From NCBI GenBank assembly GCA_033065855.1, contig JAVXUO010001548.1, positions 310,001 to 374,000 on the forward strand: a stretch of 64,000 bases of DNA. The letters run 5' to 3'. Shown here piece by piece: positions 50,873 to 62,400 of this stretch; the first letter of the stretch is position 1; every line of letters begins with the position of its first letter. The notes beneath the pieces were generated by a model that was given only the letters and a program-made list of their open reading frames with translations, was not told the origin of the DNA and did no database searches. The position numbers were made by a program, and so were the translations under genes. The DNA comes from Escallonia rubra (Eukaryota; Streptophyta; Magnoliopsida; Escalloniales; Escalloniaceae).

Positions 50873-53413
50873 TCACTTCAGCTCAAGGATCCAATCCATC
50901 GTGTCTTCGGTAAGACCCATCTGTAGTCTGGTAAGTGCAGAATATAGCTGTTGTGACACAAGACCAACTCCAGAGCTTCCGTAAGATACCCTGCACATTC
51001 AATTGGATGAATATTATTCCTAGTGCCATGAAGGCACTACATAGACACGTTTATCCGCTTAAATCACATTATAGCAAAACCGCACTAAATCAGTGTCTTC
51101 CCTTTTGCCTGTACCACCTTATTAAAATCTTGTGCAATTTTGCACTTTCCTAATTTAGTTTTTGGTAAGGATATGTTCTGACCAGAATGGCTATTGTCAT
51201 GGCTAATTTGTTTAAATGGAGCATCTACCAAGCTACAGTGAAGCTTGGCAGAAAAAAAACTCTTTTACGTTACACTAGTAGAATATTATATGATGAATCC
51301 AGCAATATAATTGCCTTAATTATAAACACCCATCCCGGTCTTGACACTCAGAAATCCTCCCCACCCATATACATAGCCAAACACTAAAAGATCACTTAAC
51401 GGTCTTACCATACAGTGGCACCCATCTTCTATGACTTTTGCTATATGGTAACAGATTATCATCACTTTAGTATCGACAGGGCGGATCCACACCTTTTGAA
51501 GGAAGCCCGCTCCTTGCTACTTTTGCTTGTCAGGTCCGCACGACTATCTACCAAGATTGAGTCGATGATACGTTTCGGATGTAGACCTGTTTATTTGTGA
51601 TGATTGTTTTATTTGTGATGATAGTTTATGGGTACGTAGGGTGCACTGTTATGGTTTATGTTTCTATAGCCAGATGTTGGCTTTATTTGTATATGAAATT
51701 GTAAGGCCCTAAGGCCGTGGACCTCTTTTACATTATCTATGCAATTCTCTTATTAACAAAAAAAACGGTCTTACCATACCAATGGCTTGGTGAGGGATGG
51801 GGGGAAGTGAATGTGAATTTCGATCCTAATTAACAATTCACATGAATGGTTCTAAAACTAAAATGTACTGCAAAATGATAACAACTCAACTGATGGCCAA
51901 CTCAGACTGCTTTTAAATGCACTATCAGAATGAACAAATGAAATAAAAAAGAACTGCAAACCAGAACATAGACTTCACCTTTTACCAACATAAGTTATGC
52001 TGCCCACAGGTGATATAACCACTGCAGTTCCGGTACAGAAAACTTCATCAGCATCAAGCAACTCATCCACTGTTACCATCCGTTCCTCAACCTACACATC
52101 AACCAATGAATGTTCGGGAAAACAACAGAAAATTAGCTATTAATGACTATATCAGATGATGAGCCCACTGGTCAGGATTAAATCTTGAAGTTGCACAATC
52201 ATATCACACTCTTACAAGTGCATCAAATACATTACGGTTGGAGAAAAATATAATTATAATGCAGAATGGCATGTAAGTTGAAGAAAATACAGCATATCAC
52301 ATTGTAATCTAAAATACTTGAGCTTATTCTTAATAAAATCAGACTGTTTCAAGCCGATCCCTGTCTACCGGTGGAGAAATAATTATTTTTCTCCACCACC
52401 CATCCAGTCGTCCACGTGTGAAAGTGGACGGCACAGATTACTTTTTTTTTTAGTCTGACTAGCTAGACCGCTACTCTTTGTAGCGGTCAGTAATTGTGCC
52501 CAAAATGTCCTTCGCACGCCTCCCAAGACTCCTTCGCACACCCACCAAGAGAAGTAGAATGTTTGACCGCTACTCTTTAGTAGCGGTCAGGAGAACCCCT
52601 GCAACTCTTCCCCTTTCCCCCATTTCAGTCGTCACTCTCCTCTATCCCTCTCTGTAATTGTTTCTATCCTCATTTCCATTGCAAACAATAAACTTACCAA
52701 GTCAAACTCCATCTCATCCATCAACAAACCCAATTAATATCAATTACACCAAAAGTTTACCAAACCAATCTATTTCAAAACTGAAAATTTATACAAAATT
52801 GAAAAATTATTCAAACCCAACAACAATCCACAACATCAACCCAGTGATCAAATCCCGACACCATCAATTGCAAGAATAAAAGATTCCAAGAGAAATCAAC
52901 AACCACATTCCAACACCCATTTTTTGCCCCAAAATACAGTAGATCTGGAAAAAAAATCTACAGAAAAGGACGGGGAACAGATGCGGCGGCGGTGGCTTGG
53001 CGAAGGACGGCGGTGGCACGCGGCAGCTTGGGAAAGTTCGAGATGGGCTGCGACAGCTTGGACTGCGGTGGAGATGACTTCAGCCAAAGACGGTGGCGGC
53101 AGCCTGAGTCGTCATTGAGGTCGACTGTGTGGCTGCGGCTGCGACGAGATGGCGTAGGAGGTGAAGAGACACTGGCGACGGAGGTCCGTCAGCGACGTCA
53201 TCGGCGTCGTCCCGAGTTGTCTGCCGGCGCTCATCGAGAGAGAGAGAGATTGGATTAAAGGGCATAATTGTAAAAAGGCTAACCGCCTCTCTCTTGGGCG
53301 GTTAAGCAGAATTCTCATAAAAAAAGAGATCTCAGCCGTCCACTTTCACACGTGGACGGCTGGATGGGTGGTGGAGAAATAGCTATTTCTCCACCGGTAG
53401 ACAGGGATCGGCT

Positions 53414-53461
<48 letters not shown>

Positions 53462-56400
53462 CCTGATGTTTCTTCGAGCAAGCCTGAAAAAGTAGCACCC
53501 CCACCCCTTCCTTCCTCAGCCAAAAATGGCAAAATCTAAAACATCGAGAAAATTTTGCTGTTCTCAGTAGAACAAAGAACTGGAGAAGACAAGTCTGGTG
53601 ACAAAGAGATACTTGAAAAATAGCACTTTGTCTAGTATGGACTATTTATCGACTATTTGTAGCTGAAAATATGTACCTGGAATCCTTGGCTACGAGCTAC
53701 ATCAATTATACTCTTTCTCGTAATGCCTGGAAGGATGGTCCCCGTTATCGCAGGTGTAGTTATTACATTACCCTAGAAGAGCATGGTAATCGGAACCACG
53801 TTAGTATTACTTACCTAAATAATACACTGCTCCATATCAGTGGTCACCAGCAGGAAAATGCATAGATGTAGGTGATAGTGAATGGGTTTTTCTTTCTTAT
53901 TTTCAAGATTACACGTAAACTTTTTTTTTTTTTTTTTTTGCTTTTTTTTAAATTCCTATCAGTCACTAGGGTAACAAATAAAAGTTTGCATGAGGCTATA
54001 AATAGTATACCTTCACAACAAAAACGTTACAAGAGGAAACCTCTTCCAGATATCTCTTGTGAACACTATCAAGGTACAGAACATCAGAATAGCCTTTGGC
54101 CTTAGCAGCACTTTGTGCTTTCAGAACCTATAAATCACAGTACAGAAGATGAAAACTAAATGGATCAGATTCTCAGGAAGCATAAGTTAGCATCAGAATA
54201 CAAAAGAGTAACCACGTTCTTCACTTCCAATTTTCCACTAGACCAATGAAACTATTAAACCACAATAGTAACTTCAACTTTGGGAATTTCCACTGGTGTC
54301 ACTACACCAATCTGCAATGTGAATCATTGAAAAATGCAAGAAAAGAAAATTAAACTGCAAAAGGTTGAACAATTGCTTTAAGTAAATCACGAAAGTTGCA
54401 GTGTATAATACTAAGAATTTTATCAAGTAGATAAAGCAGCGATGCACTTGAAAAGGACTTCCAAGGAATAAGAATTAATATATAATAACGTCGATTATGA
54501 CTTTTTCAGGTAGGTCCTACAAGGAGGAAATGAAGCACCGGTGTGGCACTTAGGATGAAGCACCGGCACTGGGTACACATCGGGTGCGGGTGCGCCTCGG
54601 GTGCGGCACCGGTGCGTTTCAGGGGCGTGTCCAACTTTTTTTTTTAATCTTAAATATCGGGTGCGGCTCGGGTGCGTATCCGGCGATCTGTGACCACCGG
54701 GCAGATCGGTGACCACCGGTAACCACCGGCCACTCAAGCGACACCGGCGACCACCGGCAAGGACTCTGACGAGAGAGGAGACTGGAGAGAAGCTCTGAAG
54801 CACGGACACCTCTCCTAGGTGGAGGTTTGGTGTCCTAAACGGACGGACACCCCGACACCCTCCGGACACCGCCAATCGGTGTCGGGATTTTTTTTTTTTT
54901 TTTTTAATTTTCCGACACCGTGTCGGACACTTCACCGAGGAGTGTCGGACACGGCAATCGGCAGTGTCAGAACGTTTGGGGCCAATTTCAGATTTATTGA
55001 ACCATTACCGTCTTCTTCCTTCTCACCTCACGGCTGTCTTCTTCTCTCTCACCTCGAGTCTGCTGTCTGCCGACCACGTCAAGGCTGTCGCCGGTGTTGC
55101 CGGAGCTCTGTCGACGAAGATCCGAAGCCGAAGCCAACGGATCTGACCGCTACAGTCGCCGAAGGAAGAGAAGTCAGCTGCTGCCGCTGTCGCCGTCGCC
55201 AGAGTCTCGCCGTCGTCGCCAGAGTCTCGCCGGAGGTCCTCCGCCGCTGACCCGCACGTCTCTTTCTTCTCTTATCCTCATCTCGTCTCCTGTTCTGGTC
55301 CTCTCCTCTTTCTTTTCTTTCCTGAGAAGTGAGAACAGTCCTCTCGGTTCTCTCTTTTCTTTTTTTCCTTCTCTTTTTCCTTTTCTCCCTTTGTGGTCAC
55401 TCCTCTCGTTTCTTTCCTGTTATTTTTCCTTTTCAACCTTTGTCCTCTTGTTTCTTTCTTTTCTTTTCTTTCCTTTTTTTTCTTTTCTCCTTTTGTCGTT
55501 GCATTTTCAGTACATTGGACTAAATAAATATTGACCAAATAAATTATGACTTGTATTTAAATTCCTTATTTTGACAGCTTTTTATTATTGTTTGTTATTT
55601 TAGATTGTAGAATATATTTGATATTTATTATATATATATATATAAAATAAAAAATATATTAAAAAATAGCGGTGTCCTGCGGTGTCCAAAATCTGATTTT
55701 TTGGAAATTGCGGTGTCCGGTGTCGGTGTCGGTGTCCGACACCGACACCGTGTCCGTGTCCGTGCTACCTTGGAGAGAAGTAGAAGCAGCAGAAGGAGGA
55801 GGAGAAGAAGAAGAAGAAGGAGAAGGACTTACCGGCGACGGCGTGCGGCCAGAGAAGGACGGTCGGTCGGTCGATATTATCTATGTGGTCGATGTTATCT
55901 ATGGAGATCTTGACACAAAGTTTGTTAGTACCCATTGTTAAGTTATTACATAAACCACCCCAAAACTCCAAAGAAATAAAAGTGATACCACATAAAAACT
56001 TTATTCTTTTCAAATTTACAATTTTAATATTTATAAAACAGCCCATTAAACTTAACAAATTCTCACTAATTTGGTTGAAAGCTTTAAAATTTACGAAAGA
56101 GCCCATTAAACTTAAAGACTCACTACTTTTTTGGAATATTAATATCTTTTTACATATATCAAACACATATATTATGATTATTGAGATTCAAACTGTTTAA
56201 AAATTTAATACTAAGTGTATATAATTAAAAAAAAATTAAAATTTGTTGTATCCCCGCCGCACCCGTATCCTAAAATTTTCAAAAATGCCGTATCCGCACC
56301 CGCACCTGTATCCGTGCTTCTTAGGAGGAAACCATTGGATAGGAGCACAACAACTCAAAAGAGAAGGCCCACGACACCAAGCAATGAACCTGGGCCATCC

Positions 56401-59400
56401 AGTTATGATGATCTCCTCAGACCAGGAAAAGAGAGGATGAATTCGTCCATAGGGCCTTATTTCAATGAATCAACATGGAAATACATATGAGATATGTCTA
56501 GTTTTGGGGCTGAATTGGCAGAAATTGTTGCCAAGGAACCTTACATATGAAAGTTCTTATGCCTGAAAAGAGGACCCCTTCACCTATTGCATGCATAGTA
56601 GGCGCCCTTACCCACCCCAACCTTGCAGAAGGTCCCAAACTGATCTCTGTGTATCCGGACACTACAAAGCTAGAACAAGAGTCCACATATTCTGTGCCCT
56701 CTCACAATGAATAAGCAAACAGTCCACCATTTCTTAGACCTTCTTACACATAATGCACCCTCCTAAGGTTGTCAATAATCAAAATAACATTTCCAAAGCT
56801 ACCTTGGGGGGCGCCGAACCCCGCCAAATACTATAGAGCAAAACAAAAGGTAAACACAGAACCTCTCCCTGATATGGAATATTTGGTTAAAAAGGAAGAG
56901 CCAAGCCATCTTTCAAAGGCCTTTCTATTTCTACGCTAGAAGTGAAGCAATCTCTCTTGAGATCTGTATGCTGTTTGCCTACTGGCTCGAGGATGGTAAT
57001 TTAGATTCCTTGTTAGACTATAGTCATGGTTTTAGTAAATTCCTTTTCAGGCAAGGGTTTTCTTTCTTTCTTTTTTTTTTTTTTTGGCAGTTTTTCTGTA
57101 CTCCTTGTACACTAGGTTCTCCTTCTATGGTGACTTTTCATTTCGATAAAAAAAGGCGGGGAGGGAGTAAGGGAGAAGAGAAACTAAGAGCACAGAAACA
57201 ACAAGAAGTTTGAATGCAAAACTAACCAAGATATAAATGGGACACATACAGAGCCTGGGCAAGAAATTTGAGAATGCAGTGACATAAAAGCGTGTACAAA
57301 AAAAGGTAAAAGGTTAAGCTTACCGGAGCATAATTTCCGATAGTCTTTACACCTCCAGTACCACCCGGGGTTGCTCTATGCATTTCTGTCTCAACCACCA
57401 GATTTATTGGTGCCAAACCTTCCTGGCATCATATATTAGATAAGCAAATCAAGATTTTCCTTCATATTATGTATTAAAGAAGTGAAAAGAAAAGTCAAAG
57501 ACTGAACCTAATGCACATTAAGCCAGGCTGCACCAGCAGAAACTTTTGACAAAATTACAAAAACAGAAAACATGATGCAACAGCTTCCAGCAAATGGTCG
57601 TTTGAGTAAAATGATCTATTGCTCACGACAATAACTTCAGAATGAGATGCATCCATTCGATCTCCAAGTAATACTTGGGTTCAACTACCCACGATGAGCT
57701 TTCAAACCTGGGTGGCTAGAGAAGCCTCTAAGAAGTGGGAGTCTCAAGCCCCAACGACCTGAATGTTAGGTATATTGAGTTATCACATTTTCAATCTACC
57801 GGAAGATGAACCACCAAACCTGAGATGCCAGTCCTTCCCTCTCTATCAAGCTCAATATATTTAAACTACATAATCAAAGCATCTACCAATCAAGTCAGCT
57901 ATGCAGATATCAATTTAGCATTAATAGCAAATAAATAATATCAAAAAATTACTGTTGGGTATAAAGCAACATATTTCTGTTTAATTGCTGATAGCAAGAT
58001 ACATCACGGAGAATGAGACGAAAGTATTTATGAAAAATGATGCAATGAGATTGGCTGATCCTCTTTAGTTATCAGACATTATTAGACTGAGCTCATGCCC
58101 CAAAAAGTTTCTCAAAACTATGCTAATTAACCCGTGTTTATTCGGGGCGATTGATGAATCATTCCTGGCAAAATAGCATTTTTTTTTTTTCCAGTCATTT
58201 CTTTGTTTCTATGATTTCCTGGCTAGAACTAGATACAGGCTTCTGTTTTACTTTGCTTGTTTGGTTCAGCTAGTAATACTTACCTTTACGTAAAGAATAA
58301 ACAAGGCAAAAATTGGGAAATGGAAAGTCTGAATTCTGTTGGCACATGTGTCGCATAGCAAAGGCATGTATCATAAAGCACAGCATGGTCTAGAGATTGC
58401 AATGTTGTACGCGAGAACCCTTACTAAAAATGAAAAACTACACTTGGTAGCAGAAGGCATGCAGAGTAGATAACCAGCATACCTTGAAGTAGTTACCAAC
58501 AGGAGAAACATAAATCAGAAAGGTGTACTCGGGTGCTGGTGCAAGACCAAGAACGGCTCCACTCCCCATAAGCAATGGCCTTATATACATTGAACCTTTA
58601 CCTGGAGGAGGTATCTGAAATAAGGCAAAAAAGCACATAACTAACAGCTATTACCACTTAAGAACAAAGCTCACTTTGCAAAACTGAAGCATTTACCCAT
58701 TTTTCATTTGCCAAAACAGTGTCTCTCACGGCTTCTACAAACTGATCAACAGTTGGTGAAGGCATGCACATACGTTCAGCACCCATCCTCAGCCGCAAAG
58801 CATTTTCTTCAGGACGAAATAGTAATATATTGCCGTCATGCTTTCGGTAGGCCTTCAAACCTTCAAATAATCCCTACAAGAAACAAGTCAGGAACAGTGT
58901 CTTGAATATAAAACAAGTATGCATGGTTTTTTGACGTATACTGCCCATCTGTGTTACAAGGACTCGGGGAAAGTGTCAGGTACCGATACTTGTTGAAGCG
59001 TCAGATTCGTCAATTTTCTTAAAAGTAGCATATACAGAGATGGCCAAAAAGGACGTAAATTGCGACACAGGTATGGGTATAAGGCCAACATATATAAGAC
59101 AATAGTATATTCAACATCTACTCAATCATATTAGTTATACAGGAATGTTGGTGGTAAAACATAGAAACCAGCTGTTAGTGACAGCTGTAAGCCACTAGGG
59201 AGGCCTTAGATTATTTGCGGGCCGACATGTGCCCTTATTGCATAGAGCTGGTGATATTACTACGGAAATTCAAAGTACAGTCATCAATCAGTGAGTGAAG
59301 AGTCAAAATGTCAAAATGACAGCTGAGACTCGCATCGCTCCTTTGCCCTAGCTTTCTATGAAGCCACCAATCTATCAACAAGGACGAGATCTGCTCCTCT

Positions 59401-62400
59401 TTTTTCTCCTTCCACTCTGACAACAGAGAGATCCGTCTTCTTCTTCTCCTCCTTTTTTTCCATAGTACTTCGACGATGGCTACAAAATCTTTGTTGACAA
59501 TGGCGTATGGCGCTCAGACGACGTTAAAGCCTTCGGAACCCTGTAGCGGCTATCTCATCTTTACCGAAAGCTCCAAGGTTGTCGCCATTGCGGGGAAATC
59601 AGAAAGCAGAAACCCTCCGCATGTTATCCATCCTTAACACCGACGGACAGAAGAGCGCACTACTACCAAGCTAGATCGGAGCACAAACTCGAGCAAACCA
59701 GATGCCATGATGACAGCAACAAAGAGGGTCCCCTGTAAGGAGAAGAAAGACTCAAACCTAGATCTAGCAGGGATGGAGGAATCAGCTCATGCAGAGAAAG
59801 ACAACCCACCCCCAAAGCCTAAACGACTCAAGGTTGCTGGCGGAGAAGAACGGAGACAAGGAGATAAAGGCTGGGGTAGAGAAGGAACAAATACATACGC
59901 CAAAACACCAATGCGAAATTAATTCATATGCTTGAAGATGATACATAAAACTCTAGTAGCAAAATTAATTCTAGGACAAGATAAAGGTTCAACAAACTAA
60001 CTTGCCCATAATTTAAGATTCCAGCAGATGGGCTCAGTTCAATGTTTCCAAAACGCTGCAATTGACCTTCAGAAAAGTTTTCACCTTGAGAACATTTCAT
60101 GACATACATATAATCAGTTGGCATAAACCCAAATCCGAGGTTGTCCCAGTCAATGTCAGCCAATTCACGTGTTACATTGCTGCGACAAAGAAGATTTGCC
60201 AATAAATATGCAATCGGCTCATAGTAAACCAAAAAGATATTGACATAAAAAAAAAACTACTAAAATAAGAAAAGAGCAATATAGAGGAAAATTGAATATT
60301 AATACATAATCATCAACAGTTTATGACACATGCTTCTTGCACAAACCCAGTGAAAGAGGTTCTAGACAACAACAATCTGAGGCAAGAGGGTGACTAAAGT
60401 TAATCAAGCATTATGAAAGGAGGACGACAGGGAGCCAAGTATCACCAAGAAGACCTATGTATGTCCATTTTATTTTCTACACTGGCTCAATGTGGGCTTG
60501 CACGAATAGGAAGAGGCCTCTACCACCAGATTTCTCACACTGGTCCTAAAGTAAATGCATAGCAACATTGCTTTGAATTATCCAAAAACTTGGACCCCAT
60601 GCCTTCTAAAATTTATCCAAGAACCAATAAGGAACTTAAACATTTTCAATATTAAGTTTGGACTAAAGAAGACCAGGCCATAGACGGCAAAATCAATATG
60701 TTCAAAGTTCTCAACTGAACTTAACATTATCGTCTAAGCCTTCAACTCCCAACTGAGATTAACTTATTAAGCTGTTGTCCTAATCAAGTTAGCGTCGCCT
60801 AGATAAACCTTGTCTTCCGCTCCCTGTTATCCAATAAATGTTCTCTGAAATGTTCCTCGAGGTCCTGTCTTGCTACTTCTCATGTCATTCTCAGCTCTTA
60901 CACCATCAAATTTGACACAGATGATTTTCTCTTCACTAATGCATCTAAAGGCCCATGATAAATGTGACAAATGACCATCTCAAGCAATTCTCCCTCGACT
61001 TGTATAGACTTGGCATCACCCCACCTTGCAAATATCTTCCATATTCTGTCCTTGTGTAGAAGCTCATCCAATTGAACTGCGGAATATTCCAAAAGCCCAC
61101 ATTAACTTTATTTAACGCTATCCTAGGGTAACATCCTCATGAATTTGTCCCTTGCACATTCTTCTTCTAAGATACCCTAAATTATCCTTCTAAGATACCT
61201 ATTGCCCATGTATAATTCAGAGCTCCTCTTACTCCTAATCCTGCTTCAACTAAAGCCTCTAGATTCTATGTTATCTTAATGACTCTAAAATATATCTAGC
61301 CCTATTCTAGCCTGATAAATTTTACTATAACTTATTATAGTCTGATGAATTAACTTAAGATCTTCCATCATCCGAAATGTTCTTAGTAAGTTCATCCATA
61401 ACTAAAGCCACACACCTCACACATGTTATTTCTCTATTATAAATGCCCTTAATCGCATATATATCCTTAGTAGCACAGCTTTCTACTCTAGGATCTAGCA
61501 CATCATTTGAAATGGTACACGGTTGTGTACTTCTCCAAATCTACAAAGACCCTCTATAGATCCTGTTTTTATCATCCAGATATCTCCTTTAATCCTCAGA
61601 TATTAGTTTCCCTCTAAGTATATGTTCGATTACCCTCTCCAGAAGCATAATAGAAGGACTCATAAACTTGATTACTCGTGAATTGGTGAACCTATGGATA
61701 ACTTCTTGTTTCAATTATCCCTAGATATTTCCTTTCCACTTAAAATCACGTTAAAACGTCCTATTCAACAAAACTAGACTCACATCACCGAAGCATCTCC
61801 AAAATTTGATAGGTAAATTATCTGATTCTAGTCTTTCTACGGAGCATTGTTCTTAAAGGCGCACGTACACCTAAGGCGCAAAGAGTCCCTGGAGCTTAGG
61901 CGCAAGCGCGCACCTTCTTAAAGCGAGGGGCAAAATAAAAATCGAATAGATATTAGTGCATTAAACCAATAAAATCACCAAAGAAAATTGTTGAACATGA
62001 CAGTTTTACAAACTTCCATCACTAGAAAAACTTCAGATTCAATGAGAAGTAATTAATCTTAAGTGAACATGACACTGCTATCCTCATCATCAATTAGGGC
62101 CAGGGCAACGATGCTTTCTTCAAAGGGAATCATACCCTCGAAGATTCCTCATTAACTTCATCTTCTTCGTCTCCAAGGTGAGCTAAAGAAGTAGATCTAC
62201 TTGCATAGTGAATAGCAACATGAGAATCGATTGATTTGTTTAGGGTTTTTTTTTTTTTTTTTTTTTTGTTTAGATATGAATTTATGAATGTTACAAAAAA
62301 AAGAATTAAAAAAAATGACCGATTGAGATGATGCCACGATTCAAAAATCAAAGACTTAACTTTTTGGGCTCTTTTTTAGGCTACACCCCTACCTTGCGCT

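Noticed and set aside
52896-53382. Several GC-rich frames on both strands
   Set aside because: They are internal to the fold-back element and overlap each other in opposite directions. They may be captured sequence but not a gene I can support.
54495-55534. Frames of 140-150 codons on both strands
   Set aside because: They lie inside the nested Mutator-like elements and consist of GC-rich or T/C-rich low-complexity sequence. No domain is visible.
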